This document shows, piece by piece, positions 46,618 through 54,726 of a stretch of 64,000 nt of DNA. This DNA comes from JACRDG01 sp963760985. Its GTDB lineage: Bacteria; Desulfobacterota; Desulfomonilia; Desulfomonilales; Desulfomonilaceae. The position numbers were made by a program, and so were the translations under genes. The notes under the pieces were generated by a model that did not search any database, had not been told where the DNA came from, and saw nothing but the letters and a program-made list of their open reading frames with translations. How positions within the stretch are numbered: position 1 is the first letter of the stretch; the number at the start of each line of letters is the position of its first letter. The stretch lies in assembly GCA_963760985.1 (NCBI GenBank), contig CAVXFM010000010.1, positions 248,001 through 312,000 of the forward strand, read 5' to 3'.

Positions 46618-46785
46618 CGCGTTCCAATGAAAATGCATTTTTGGGGGAAGGCCCTTCTTGAAAGAAGGGCCTTCCCCCAAACCCCCATCCCCAAGAACTT
46701 CAGGGTACTTGCCAGCTCCCGCTGGTCGCTGGACAGGGTGCCTTTTCAAGGTTCGTGGTGACACTCCAGGTCATGGGAGTTCACA
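46618..46785. repeat. Dispersed hairpin element R, copy 1
   Basis: The element contains a perfect 17-bp stem with a 2-base loop at 46643-46678, with G/C-rich ends and an AAGGCCC centre. It is followed by a conserved tail including CCCCCATCCCCAAGAAC, GCCAGCTCCCGCTGGTCGCT and TCATGGGAGTTCAC. Copies: 61438-61599 (full) and 47784-47891 (tail only). Open frames crossing it encode the same spurious peptide on the minus strand. Confidence 0.82.
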
Positions 46786-46787
46786 CG

Positions 46788-46911
46788 TGTAAGATCGTAG
46801 GGCTGGGGATCTGCTGAGCGGAGTGATGAGACGGCCTGGCGTCGTCCGTACCGAAAGGGGTCCCAGGCCTGCTGCCTACGCCAAGTTATACAGTCGAAAG
46901 CGAATCGGAAC
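46788..46911. repeat. Palindromic dispersed repeat, family C copy 2
   Basis: Core GAGCGGAGTGATGAGACGGC and CGTCGTCCGTACCGAAAGGG; it ends with CAGTCGAAAGCGAATCGGAA. It abuts hairpin element R copy 1 directly. Confidence 0.72.
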
Positions 46912-46977
46912 GAGTTGCCCACTGCCGCATAGGGCCGGCCCGCATATGCTCTTAACGTGCCTCGTCCGCATCGCGGC

Positions 46978-47511
46978 TCATTTTTGGAGATCCGCAATGA
47001 GGGCCCTGTATTTCTCGTGGATCATGTTCCTGTCGAATTCCCAGAATTCACTGAGCATCTTCTGCTGCTCCGGCTCAGGCAGGTATTTCATCATGGCGGG
47101 GAAGAATACCTTATCCTCTTTTTCAATGTGTTTTGGATAGAAGTTGACCAGGAGTTCGAGCTTTTCGATCACCACGTCAATGGCTGATGTATCTCCCGTG
47201 AAATGGGCCTTCTTTGCCGCTACCAGGTCCCTGACCAGCTTCCTCCCCAGCTTGTGTTCTTCAATGAGTTCGCCCATGATCCTTTGTTCGTCAGCGGTCA
47301 TATTCTTTGCCGCAAGATCCCGAAACAGGATGTCTTCCTCCTTGCCGTGATGGGTCCTATCTGCATACACACGGACGAAATCCACGGCATTGTCGATGAA
47401 CACAGGATCGATCTCTTTAGCTTGCCGAATGCGCGCGGCTTCCTTTCTCACGAGTTCCAGCATTCGTTCGATGAGACGGTGTTCGATCATCAAAGGTGCT
47501 CTCGCCTGCAT
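46978..47511 (-). CDS. Hemerythrin HHE-domain protein
   Basis: This 177-residue helical protein has the hemerythrin-like iron-site residues: MIEHRLIERMLELV (His11 region), RVYADRTHHGKEEDILF (H-H-x-x-E-E), LIEEHKLGRKLVRDLV and FYPKHIEKEDKVFFPAM (H-x-x-x-E). Bacterial HHE proteins bind a di-iron centre and store or sense oxygen or nitric oxide; a role in oxygen protection is plausible in an anaerobe. Start ATG 47511 is preceded by GGAGAGG. It is a single gene flanked by repeat elements on both sides. Confidence 0.85.
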   Translation of the reverse strand: MQARAPLMIEHRLIERMLELVRKEAARIRQAKEIDPVFIDNAVDFVRVYADRTHHGKEEDILFRDLAAKNMTADEQRIMGELIEEHKLGRKLVRDLVAAKKAHFTGDTSAIDVVIEKLELLVNFYPKHIEKEDKVFFPAMMKYLPEPEQQKMLSEFWEFDRNMIHEKYRALIADLQK

Positions 47512-47573
47512 GGTTCACCTCTCCTTCCCTTGGTTATACTGGTTGCCAAAAGTCTTGTCTCTTTTACGTTTCT

Positions 47574-47645
47574 GTGGCGTCGGGGGGCCCGCTTCACTGC
47601 AAGCGACGCAGAGCCGTCGAATCTTCGTTCAGGGGCCCCCCGCCA
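47574..47645. repeat. Palindromic dispersed repeat, family A copy
   Basis: Core CTGCAAGCGACGCAGAGCC then GTCGAATCTTCGTTCAGG, with arms GTGGCG(TC)GGGGGGCCC and GGGGCCCCCCGCCAC complementary to each other. Confidence 0.75.
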
Positions 47646-47783
47646 CCTTTCACAAGCACGCACCATTCGGTCAGAACTCTTTGCAACCCCTATATGTGGC
47701 TATACTGGTTGACAAAAGTCTTGTCCGTTTGTTTCCTCTTGGGTGTCGGGAGCCCCCCGACCGTGTGGATAGGGACTTTCCCC

Positions 47784-47891
47784 GAACCCCCATCCCCAAG
47801 AACGTCAAGCACTTGCCAGCTCCCGCTGGTCGCTGGACAGGGTGCCATTTTCATAGTTCGTTGTGCCCTTCAGGTCATGGGAGTTCAAGGC
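47784..47891. repeat. Dispersed hairpin element R, copy 2 (tail only)
   Basis: The conserved tail (CCCCCATCCCCAAGAAC through GCCAGCTCCCGCTGGTCGCT to TCATGGGAGTTCA) is intact. The 17-bp hairpin is missing and replaced by unrelated G/C-rich sequence. Confidence 0.72.
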
Positions 47892-48019
47892 AATAGAACA
47901 GCCGGTATGCCTGTTCCGCTGCGAACGGCATTGCCTGACTACGCTTCAGAAGCTTGCCGCGTGCCCGGGTGAGTCACTCGATTGAGGTGTGGTAGTATGC
48001 GTGTGCACGCGGATCGGTG

Positions 48020-48940
48020 TCATTCCTCCTCTTCCGTTTTTCCCGACCGGAACGCACGCGATGCATATGCGGGATGGGGATACGAATAGAATCCCTTCAT
48101 GGTTTTGAATCCCAGGGCACCTTGTTCCACGTATTTCTTCAGAAAATCGGCATTGGCTTTGGCCTGCGCATCACCGGTTTGGTTCGCCCAGTACTCCGTG
48201 ATCGTCCACACAGTCCCGAGTCCTACCTGGTCCATGATGCCGAAAGGCCCGATGGAAGTCCCCATCACACCCATCCAGGACCGGTCTATGTCCTCGATTG
48301 ACGCTACACCCTTGGATGCAAGGGTGAGGGCTGACAAAAAGAGCGTGGAAAGCATGGCGTTGAACACGTACCCGCTGTTCTCACGACGAACCATGATCAC
48401 TACCTGGTCCAGGCTCTCTGCAAACTCGCGCACCAGTTCCACCACTGCCGGGTCGGTTCCTTCATGGGGCATCACATCCACGATCTGCGACCGACGCACG
48501 TCGTGAAAGTGCAGCGCCGCGAACTGCTTCGGCCTTCCTGTCTTGTCCGCAAACATGGAAGGAACGAGTGTGGACGTATTGGTCGTAAAAATCGTCCTTT
48601 GCGGACAGATTTCGTGGAAGCGAGCAAAAGCCCGAGCCTTGATTTCAGGGTCCTCAGGCAGGGATTCACTTACGAAATCGGCGTCTCGTCCCGCTTCCTC
48701 CGCATCGGTGGTGACGCTGATGCGGCTCATTATCTCGCTCAGTTCTTCTGTGGAGATACGGCCGGCCGAGACAAAATAGGAGCCGACCTGTTCCATGCGT
48801 CTGAGCGCATCATCGAGGATCTCCCTTGACAGATCGTACGCAACCACGTGGTACCCGTTCATCGCGCAAAGGAAACCGATGTGCTGACCCATCGTGCCTG
48901 CGCCCAAGATGAGAACGCGTGTGATATCGTGAAGCTTCAT
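48020..48940 (-). CDS. 3-hydroxyacyl-CoA dehydrogenase
   Basis: This 306-residue NAD-dependent enzyme oxidises 3-hydroxyacyl-CoA in beta-oxidation or reduces acetoacetyl-CoA in the reverse direction. The Rossmann motif is VLILGAGTMGQHIGFLCAMN. DADFVSESLPEDPEIKARAF and TIFTTNTSTLVPS are the family's substrate-side blocks. FAALHFHDVRRSQIVDVMPH carries the catalytic His, and the Glu is in 'MPHEGTDP'. ENSGYVFNAMLSTLFLSALT and MGVMGTSIGPFGIMDQVGLG follow. ATG 48940 has GGAG 8 bases upstream; a TTG at 48946 is less likely. It is the last gene of a minus-strand fatty-acyl cluster. Confidence 0.9.
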   Translation of the reverse strand: MKLHDITRVLILGAGTMGQHIGFLCAMNGYHVVAYDLSREILDDALRRMEQVGSYFVSAGRISTEELSEIMSRISVTTDAEEAGRDADFVSESLPEDPEIKARAFARFHEICPQRTIFTTNTSTLVPSMFADKTGRPKQFAALHFHDVRRSQIVDVMPHEGTDPAVVELVREFAESLDQVVIMVRRENSGYVFNAMLSTLFLSALTLASKGVASIEDIDRSWMGVMGTSIGPFGIMDQVGLGTVWTITEYWANQTGDAQAKANADFLKKYVEQGALGFKTMKGFYSYPHPAYASRAFRSGKTEEEE

Positions 48941-48955
48941 ACTCAAGTCTCCTCA

Positions 48956-50023
48956 TTACAGATTGCCCGTTGCCATGACCTTGCGCGCAGTGAGTTCCAG
49001 GCAGTGCACGGCAGAAACAAGCGTCTTGAACCGGGGGTCACTGGTTTGGCCATGAAAGAAGCGGTAATAGATCTGTTGTGCAATGACCGCGAGCCGAAAC
49101 ACGCCGAAGCAGTAATAGAACGCGAAATTGTCAAGACGCGTGCTGCCGCGGTCTGCATAACGTCGCACCAGTTCCGTGCGGCTCAGCGCACCCGGCAAGT
49201 GCGTGGGAAGCGTTCGCACTGCCTGACGTTCCTCTGGATCGTCTGCCTGCACCCAGTACGCGAGCGAGCAGCCGAGATCCATGAGAGGATCGCCGACAGT
49301 AGCCATCTCCCAATCCAGCACACCGATGATCCTCAGAGGGTTTTCCGGGTCAAGCACCACATTGTCGAATTTGAAGTCATTGTGAATGACCGCGCTCTTC
49401 GCGGAATCAGACGGCATGTGGTCGTGCAGCCATTGCATGACTGCCTCGCACGTGGGTGCGTCCTGAGTTCGCGCATTTCTGTAACGCTCCGACCATCCCT
49501 CGACCTGTCGCGTCACGTAACCTTCGGGTTTGCCGAATCCGTCGAGCCCGATCGCGGAATAGTCAATGGCGTGAAGTTGATAATGCACGTCCAGCAGGTT
49601 CTCGCAAAGCGACCTCATCTGGTCTGGGACAAGGGTCAGTCCTGCAGGAGGATCTTTTCTCAGGATGATTCCTTTGATGCGTTCCATCACGTAGAACGGA
49701 CATCCCATAATGGAGTCGTCTTCCGCGTACACCAGAGGTTGAGGACAATAAGGAAAGATGGGCTTGAGAGCCTTGAGCATCCGAAACTCCCTGCCCATGT
49801 CGTGCGCGGTCTTTGCCTTTCTGCCGAGGGGAGGCCGTCTGAGCACAAGATCCTTGTCGCCTACCTTGATGAGATACGTAAGGTTGGAATACCCGCTCGG
49901 AAACTGTTCCACCGTCAGCTCTCCCTCAAGACCCGGAATCCGGTCCTTGAGGAACGCTTCGACTTCCTTCAGATTGATCTCTTCTCCGGATCTTACCTGC
50001 GTGGATTTGTCAATGAGGTCCAT
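48956..50023 (-). CDS. Phosphotransferase family protein (ACAD10/APH-like kinase)
   Basis: This 355-residue APH/choline-kinase fold protein is of the type often encoded beside acyl-CoA dehydrogenases. YSNLTYLIKVGDKDLVLRRP contains the ATP-binding Lys; SIMGCPFYVMERIKG is the hinge; SAVIHNDFKFDNVVLDPENP is Brenner's HxDxxxxN motif; and GVLDWEMATVGDPLMDLGCS contains the metal-binding D. Related ACAD10/11 domains phosphorylate 4-hydroxyacyl-CoAs, so this protein may activate hydroxylated fatty acids for dehydration. ATG 50023 has AAGGA 8 bases upstream. About 17 bases separate it from the TetR gene, and 15 from HBD. Confidence 0.82.
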   Translation of the reverse strand: MDLIDKSTQVRSGEEINLKEVEAFLKDRIPGLEGELTVEQFPSGYSNLTYLIKVGDKDLVLRRPPLGRKAKTAHDMGREFRMLKALKPIFPYCPQPLVYAEDDSIMGCPFYVMERIKGIILRKDPPAGLTLVPDQMRSLCENLLDVHYQLHAIDYSAIGLDGFGKPEGYVTRQVEGWSERYRNARTQDAPTCEAVMQWLHDHMPSDSAKSAVIHNDFKFDNVVLDPENPLRIIGVLDWEMATVGDPLMDLGCSLAYWVQADDPEERQAVRTLPTHLPGALSRTELVRRYADRGSTRLDNFAFYYCFGVFRLAVIAQQIYYRFFHGQTSDPRFKTLVSAVHCLELTARKVMATGNL

Positions 50024-50039
50024 AGTGCGAGTCCTTTCG

Positions 50040-50742
50040 TCAGGACGATGCCTGCATGAGGTACGATTCGACCAAATCCACCACAAAAGAAGCGTAATTC
50101 TCCACAGACACCTTCCTCCCCCGGTACTTTCGGCGTTTCAGATACCAATCCTGGAGCATGGCCTTGATCACCGCAGCCAAAAGCTCGGCATTCAGGTGCC
50201 TGAAAGCCCCTGCTTCCTGGCCTTCTTTCATGATGTCGATGAGGATCTTCTCGGTAAAAAGTTTCTGCCTCGATGGCTTTCTTGTGCTCTTCTTTGGGAA
50301 AGTTCTTTGTCTCCATGTACGAGAAATAGAACCACGGCTGCATGAGTTCGCTCAGGTACAGGTGTGCATGGATCGCCCTTCTCAGCTTGGATCGGGGATC
50401 GTCGATCCCGTCAATCCGGTCTTGCAGCACACGCAACACCACTGCGCTCCCCTGGCGCTGCATGAAGCGCAGGAGTTCCTCTTTGCTCGTGAAATACGCG
50501 TACAGAGCGCCCATACTCAAGCCGGCTTCTTTGCTCAGGTCCCGCAAGGTCATTGCCGCGAATCCTTTACGGTTGCAGAGCTTCAGCGCAGCATTGATGA
50601 TCTTGACCAGGTTCTTGACCGCTACCGCCTCTTTATGGATTTTGATGCTCTCCCGGTTATCAAGAAAGAGATCCCTGCATAGAGCCTCGGCGGAGATATG
50701 CGTCTCCCGCTCGAAGGTCTTGAATGACAGGTCCTTTTCCAT
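50040..50742 (-). CDS. TetR/AcrR-family transcriptional regulator (frameshifted near 50262)
   Basis: The N-terminal HTH domain reads VKIINAALKLCNRKGFAAMT, LRDLSKEAGLSMGALYAYFT and SKEELLRFMQRQG (about residues 43-95), the standard TetR pattern. The ligand-binding domain continues through LRRAIHAHLYLSELMQPWFY to AIEAE, then changes frame; removing one A from GAAACTT near 50262 gives LFTEKILIDIMKEGQEAGAF and the C-terminus NYASFVVDLVESYLMQASS. Corrected length is 233 residues. Regulators of this type usually repress the surrounding beta-oxidation operon and are relieved by acyl-CoA. A candidate operator lies at 52720-52733. Its apparent overlap with the acyl-CoA dehydrogenase gene is probably an indel artefact. 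Confidence 0.8.
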
Positions 50743-51952
50743 CTAGCGAATCACCTTCCCCTTGGTACTCACCGAGGATGCGCTTTGCCACGGACATTTT
50801 ATGCACCTCGTCCGCGCCGTCGTAGATGCGTGCAGCTCGTTCGTGTCGGTAGAAGTATGCGATGATGGTATCGTCCGTCATGCCCAGACCGCCGTGCACT
50901 TGCAAGGCCCGGTCCACGACTTTCTGCATCACCCCTGCCACGAAGAATTTGATGAACGAGATATCGTGTCTGGCTGCCTTGACACCCATCTTTTCTATCT
51001 TCCACGCGGCGTTCAAGGTCATGAGACGGGCTGCCTGTATTTCTGCCGCACACTCCGCGATCCAGGACTGAATCACCTGCTTGGTGGCCAGGGTCCGGCC
51101 GTCCGGAGACATGATCCTCTTGGACGCGCGCGAGCACATCAGGTCGAACGATCGGTTACACACCCCTATCCACCGCATGCAGTGGTGGATCCGGCCAGGT
51201 CCGAGCCGTTCCTGAGCAATGGCAAAGCCATGTCCTTCGGGCCCAAGAAGGTGTGCCTGCGGCACGCGGCACGACTGGAACAAGATTTCCGCGTGCGAGG
51301 CCCAGTCGTCTCCCGTGTGACCCATTACAGGAATATTCCTGACCAGGTTGAAACCTTTGGTTTCCGTGGGCACGATGATCATGCTGGCTTGCAGGTGTGG
51401 CGGGGCTTTTGGATCCGTGACTGCCATGACTATGGAAAACGCTGCCCCGTCAGCGGCAGTGGAATACCATTTATGGCCGTTGATCACGTAATCCCCATTG
51501 TCCTTCACCGCAGTAGTTTCCATCATCACGGGGTTCGAGCCGGGCATGTCAACCTCGGTCATGGAGAAACAGCTCCGGATTTTGCCTTGCACCAGCGGCC
51601 CCAGATACGCTTCTTTTTGGCCTGGGGTCCCATGGCTGTGGAGGATTTCAATGTTGCCCGCATCCGGAGCCTGGCAGTTGAACACAAAATGACCCAGGGG
51701 GCTTCTGCCCAGCGCTTCGGACACCATCGCGAATTCCACCAGGTCCAGGCCCATACCGCCGTATTCTTTGGGGTGATTGGGCGCCCACAGCTCCATCTGC
51801 CTCACCAGGGCACGTTTCTCCTCCAGAACCGGCAGAAGCTCTCGAAAGGGCTTGCGATGGATCTCGGGCTCCAGCGGAATGACCTCCTTGTCAACGAACT
51901 CGTTGATCATGCCGATGATGATCTTCATCTTGTCGGAAATCTCGAAATCCAT
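50743..51952 (-). CDS. Acyl-CoA dehydrogenase (3' end frame-corrected)
   Basis: This FAD enzyme performs alpha,beta-oxidation of acyl-CoA and passes electrons to EtfBA, encoded just upstream on the other strand. It begins MDFEISDKMKIIIGMINEFV; PKEYGGMGLDLVEFAMVSEA, ADGAAFSIVMAVTDP, GHTGDDWASHAEILFQSCRV, GLGMTDDTIIAYFYRHERAA and GADEVHKMSVAKRIL are family blocks (Q-V-H-G-G-x-G motif present). As read, the frame runs to 50660, overlapping the TetR start by 83 bases. Removing one G from the GGGG run after 'GEYQ' ends it as 'QGKVIR' with TAG at 50743-50745, abutting the TetR ATG, the more normal layout. ATG 51952 has AAGGAAGG 9 bases upstream. Confidence 0.88.
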
Positions 51953-51976
51953 GGAAACCATCCTTCCTTTGCAAAA

Positions 51977-52675
51977 TTAGCGATACGTGATGAGCGAAGG
52001 CTCTTGAAGAAGTTCCAGGTGCGCAAAAGAGTTGAACCCTGCCAGGGTGATGCGTTCCGCGTCATACCGCACACGCGTCATTGACGTATTGACGATTTGC
52101 CAGTTGAGACGCATGGCATGTGCGCCGGATAGCCCAAGCACGCACGAGAGGGCCGCGGAAATTGCTCCGCCGGACGTAAAAATCGCGACGGTGCTGCGCG
52201 GGCCATGCATTTCCATGACAGCCTTCATCGCATTCATGACCCTGGCCTTCAATTGCTCCCAAGGCTCGACCCTGTCTGCGGTAAACTCCCCGCTCGCCCA
52301 GCGCAGTGTTACCGTCTCGAATACTCTCCTGAAAGAGGCATTGCTCGTATAAATGAACGGGAGTTCCGCCTTGAGCAACGGATCTCGCTCAGTCACTTCC
52401 CTGATGAGCGAAGCCGCGTCGTACTCGTCAAAACCGTGAGCTATCTCCAGTTCAGGCACGGGCCTGCCTTGCGAGGCATAGCACGCGCACAGCTCGTCCG
52501 CTGTGGCCTTATGTCTCGCCGCTGGGCCGCAGTACACGGCATCGGGCCTGAACCCCGTATCGAAGAGGTGCTGCGCCAAGATGCGAGACTGCCGCACACC
52601 CAGCGGGGAAAGCCTGTCATAATGGTCGTGACCGAAGGAAGCCTGACCGTGGCGAATGAGATAGATGGCACTCAT
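51977..52675 (-). CDS. Histidine phosphatase superfamily protein
   Basis: This 232-residue phosphoglycerate mutase-like fold protein has the catalytic motif IYLIRHGQASFGHDHYDRLS (RHG; His is the phospho-acceptor), LGVRQSRILAQHLFDTGFRP, the conserved Arg region VYCGPAARHKATAD, the acid residue in HGFDEYDAA, and the second catalytic His is replaced or displaced in VAIFTSGGAISAALSC, where 'TSGG' replaces the usual 'SHGG'. Loss of that His is unusual and may mean a changed activity. It begins the minus-strand acyl cluster; genes of this type often accompany acyl-CoA dehydrogenase operons. ATG 52675 gives the family N-terminus directly; an in-frame ATG at 52690 would add five residues. Confidence 0.78.
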   Translation of the reverse strand: MSAIYLIRHGQASFGHDHYDRLSPLGVRQSRILAQHLFDTGFRPDAVYCGPAARHKATADELCACYASQGRPVPELEIAHGFDEYDAASLIREVTERDPLLKAELPFIYTSNASFRRVFETVTLRWASGEFTADRVEPWEQLKARVMNAMKAVMEMHGPRSTVAIFTSGGAISAALSCVLGLSGAHAMRLNWQIVNTSMTRVRYDAERITLAGFNSFAHLELLQEPSLITYR

Positions 52676-52713
52676 GTCCAGACAATACACAGTGACTCCG
52701 ATGATGTCGAGAT

Positions 52714-52733
52714 ATTTTACGAGCGAACGCTCG
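52714..52733 (-). promoter_or_regulatory. Candidate TetR operator overlapping a promoter
   Basis: The palindrome CGAGCGAACGCTCG (52720-52733) has two 6-base arms around a 2-base centre. On the minus strand it is followed at once by TAAAAT (52719-52714), a good -10 element, 38 bases before the histidine phosphatase ATG. A repressor bound here would block the -35/-10 interval. Confidence 0.45.
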
Positions 52734-52774
52734 ATTTATGTTGTGCTTGCTTTCCTCCAGCCCACTGCGATACC

Positions 52775-52933
52775 CTAGTGTAGTGTCGCCGCATTAGGTG
52801 TACACCATGTGGTTGTGGGAGGTGCGGCTTCCTCTGGAGCGCAGTCAGGCCGTGCCGTTCGTAGCGCAGGAGGTTGCCGCACCTCGAATCGGATCGTTCG
52901 GAGTGTAAAGACATTACGGAGACGCTACACTAG
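52775..52933. repeat. Family B element with terminal inverted repeats (MITE-like)
   Basis: The left end CTAGTGTAGTGTCGCC and right end GAGACGCTACACTAG form terminal inverted repeats of about 22 bp with two or three mismatches. The centre contains the family B core GCGCAGTCAGGCCGTGCCG and paired arms GAGGTGCGGC / GCCGCACCTC. It lies between the acyl cluster promoter and etfB and ends about 20 bases before the etfB start. Confidence 0.78.
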
Positions 52934-52953
52934 GTAAGTGAGGAGACTGCCGG

Positions 52954-53733
52954 ATGAGAATACTCGTATGCGTCAAGCAGGTGCCCGCGACGGAAGGGCT
53001 CATTGAGATAGACGAATCAGGGCTCTGGGTCACGATTGATCAAGGGACTCCTTTTCAGATGAATCGATTCGATGAATACGCGGTGGAGCAAGCGCTTATC
53101 CTCAAGGAGCAGATCCCCGAAACCTCCGTGGATGTGATCACCGTCGGGCCCGAAAAGGCTGCTGCAGTAGTGCGACGGGCCTTGGGCATGGGCGCGGACC
53201 ACGGGATACACGTGCTGACCGACGACCGAGGGTACGTGGCCGCGCTTCGGACGGCTACCCGCATTGCTCGCGCGGTACACGACCGGAAGTACGATCTTAT
53301 TCTCGCGGGGGTTATGTCCGAGGACATGTCCCAGGGGCTCGTAGGGCCCATGCTGGCCGAGATCCGAGGCATGGCCTGCGCGACCGCATGTGTCTGCATT
53401 GAGGTGCGGGCGGCGCACTCGAGCGTGTACGTAGAGAGAGAAATCGAAGGTGGTTGCAGGCAACTGCTCGAACTGGATTTCCCGGCATTGCTCACCGTGC
53501 AGAGTGGGATCAACAAACCCAGATACCCTTCACTATCCCACATCATGAGGGCCAGCAGGCAAGAACTGGAGGTCGTGTCAGCCGGAGAGGGTGACATTGC
53601 ACCGCCGCATGAGGATCTATTCCGCATGTCGTATCCGGAAAAGGCCCGCTCGGTGGTATTCCTGGAAGGCTCCAGGAAGGACAAGGCTGTGCAACTCCTG
53701 AACATCCTACGCGAACGATCGCTCTTACACTGA
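52954..53733 (+). CDS. etfB: Electron transfer flavoprotein beta subunit
   Basis: This 259-residue EtfB begins MRILVCVKQVPATEGLIEID. Family blocks: MNRFDEYAVEQALILKEQ, VDVITVGPEKAAAVVRRALG, MGADHGIHVLTDD, and the AMP/adenine region YDLILAGVMSEDMSQGLVGP followed by MLAEIRGMACATACVCIEV. EREIEGGCRQLLELDFPALL and TVQSGINKPRYPSLSHIMRA (the 'EIN.PRYPSL' loop) follow. With EtfA it carries electrons from acyl-CoA dehydrogenase to the quinone pool or other acceptors. AAGTGAGGAG lies upstream of ATG 52954. Nine bases separate it from etfA. Confidence 0.93.
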   Translation: MRILVCVKQVPATEGLIEIDESGLWVTIDQGTPFQMNRFDEYAVEQALILKEQIPETSVDVITVGPEKAAAVVRRALGMGADHGIHVLTDDRGYVAALRTATRIARAVHDRKYDLILAGVMSEDMSQGLVGPMLAEIRGMACATACVCIEVRAAHSSVYVEREIEGGCRQLLELDFPALLTVQSGINKPRYPSLSHIMRASRQELEVVSAGEGDIAPPHEDLFRMSYPEKARSVVFLEGSRKDKAVQLLNILRERSLLH

Positions 53734-53742
53734 GAGGGCACG

Positions 53743-54726
53743 GTGGAATCCTTGATCGCAGTCATTGTCGAGCATTTTCAAGACACGGTCAGTCCGGTCA
53801 CGTATGAGGCGATTGCCTGCGCGCGTGAAATCGAGAGACTCTTTCCGTCAAATGTGGTCACCATCACTCTGGGAAAAGATGCCGAAGCAATAGCCGCGGA
53901 GATTGGTGCCGCGACCGGGTCTTACCAGCTGGCAATACAGGTCCCGGGGCTCGATGGGTACAATGGTGACGCATATCGCACCATACTCACCGAAGTGTTG
54001 AGCAGCCTTGACCCTGCATGGGTCTGTGTGCCGGGAACCGCGCAAGGGCTCGACTTCGCCCCCGGATTAGCCGTACGTCTCCGCGGCATGTGCATGAGCA
54101 GTATAGAGAGAATATGGGAGGAGCGCGGCACGCTCGTATGTGTGCGAACGCTGTTCAACGGGAAGATCGTTGCGGAGGTTGGTGTCGCGACAAGACCCAC
54201 GCTGCTCACGGTGCGACCTGGAGCCTTCAAGACCGTTTCGGGATCGCCTCACGGGCAAGGCTCCGTGGAGGAGAGGACAGTCGAGTGGAACCCCGAAGGG
54301 ACACGCACACTGGGGGTGAAGTCGGTCGAAGCGTCTGATCCTGCTCTTGGCGAAGCTTCGGTCATCGTGTCAGCAGGCAGGGGCTTAGCGAAGAGGGAAA
54401 ACCTCGAACTCGTGCGCAGGGTGGCAGGTCTGTTTTCACGGTCAGCAGTTGCGGGATCGCGTCCCCTCTGCGACCTGGGGTGGCTCCCTTACCGGTCGCA
54501 GGTGGGACAGACCGGAGCCGCGGTTTCTCCTGATATGTACCTGGCGTGCGGCATTTCAGGGGCTCAGCAACATGTCGCAGGAATGCGGGGATCAAAGCTG
54601 ACGATTGCCGTGAATACGGATCCCCATGCCGCGATCTTCAATGACGCGGATTTCGGCATTGTGGAGGATGTGGAGGGATTCCTCTCCGACCTCTTGGAGG
54701 TGTGGACCCACATGCAGACCACGTGA
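53743..54726 (+). CDS. etfA: Electron transfer flavoprotein alpha subunit
   Basis: This 327-residue EtfA starts at GTG 53743 (ESLIAVIVEHFQDTVSPVTY). The N-terminal domain has IAAEIGAATGSYQLAIQVPG and VCVPGTAQGLDFAPGLAVRL; the C-terminal FAD domain has VEASDPALGEASVIVSAGRG, FSRSAVAGSRPLCDLGWLPY, RSQVGQTGAAVSPDMYLACG (the FAD-binding 'QVGQTG'), ISGAQQHVAGMRGSKLTIAV and NTDPHAAIFNDADFGIVEDV. These are full family signatures. No bifurcation-specific insert was recognised. It pairs with EtfB in the same operon; their donor is probably the acyl-CoA dehydrogenase 1 kb away. Confidence 0.93.
   Translation: MESLIAVIVEHFQDTVSPVTYEAIACAREIERLFPSNVVTITLGKDAEAIAAEIGAATGSYQLAIQVPGLDGYNGDAYRTILTEVLSSLDPAWVCVPGTAQGLDFAPGLAVRLRGMCMSSIERIWEERGTLVCVRTLFNGKIVAEVGVATRPTLLTVRPGAFKTVSGSPHGQGSVEERTVEWNPEGTRTLGVKSVEASDPALGEASVIVSAGRGLAKRENLELVRRVAGLFSRSAVAGSRPLCDLGWLPYRSQVGQTGAAVSPDMYLACGISGAQQHVAGMRGSKLTIAVNTDPHAAIFNDADFGIVEDVEGFLSDLLEVWTHMQTT

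Larger units (their letters stand above)
47512..48019. other. Intergenic region packed with repeats
   Basis: It contains a family A palindrome (47574-47645), the tail of element R (47784-47891) and a short direct duplication: TATACTGGTTG(C/A)CAAAAG near 47535 and near 47702. No gene is supported; open frames here are repeat-derived. Confidence 0.6.

Noticed and set aside
48848..50059. 403-codon plus-strand frame opposite the phosphotransferase gene
   Set aside because: It is the complement of a well-supported gene with clear kinase motifs; its own composition is His/Arg-rich and unlike a protein family.
50762..52084. 440-codon plus-strand frame opposite acyl-CoA dehydrogenase
   Set aside because: It is a shadow of the dehydrogenase; the dehydrogenase shows full family signatures while this frame has none.
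52954..54726. Bifurcating EtfAB
   Set aside because: No NADH-binding or FeS extensions typical of bifurcating Etf with Bcd were recognised; a standard Etf is the safer call.
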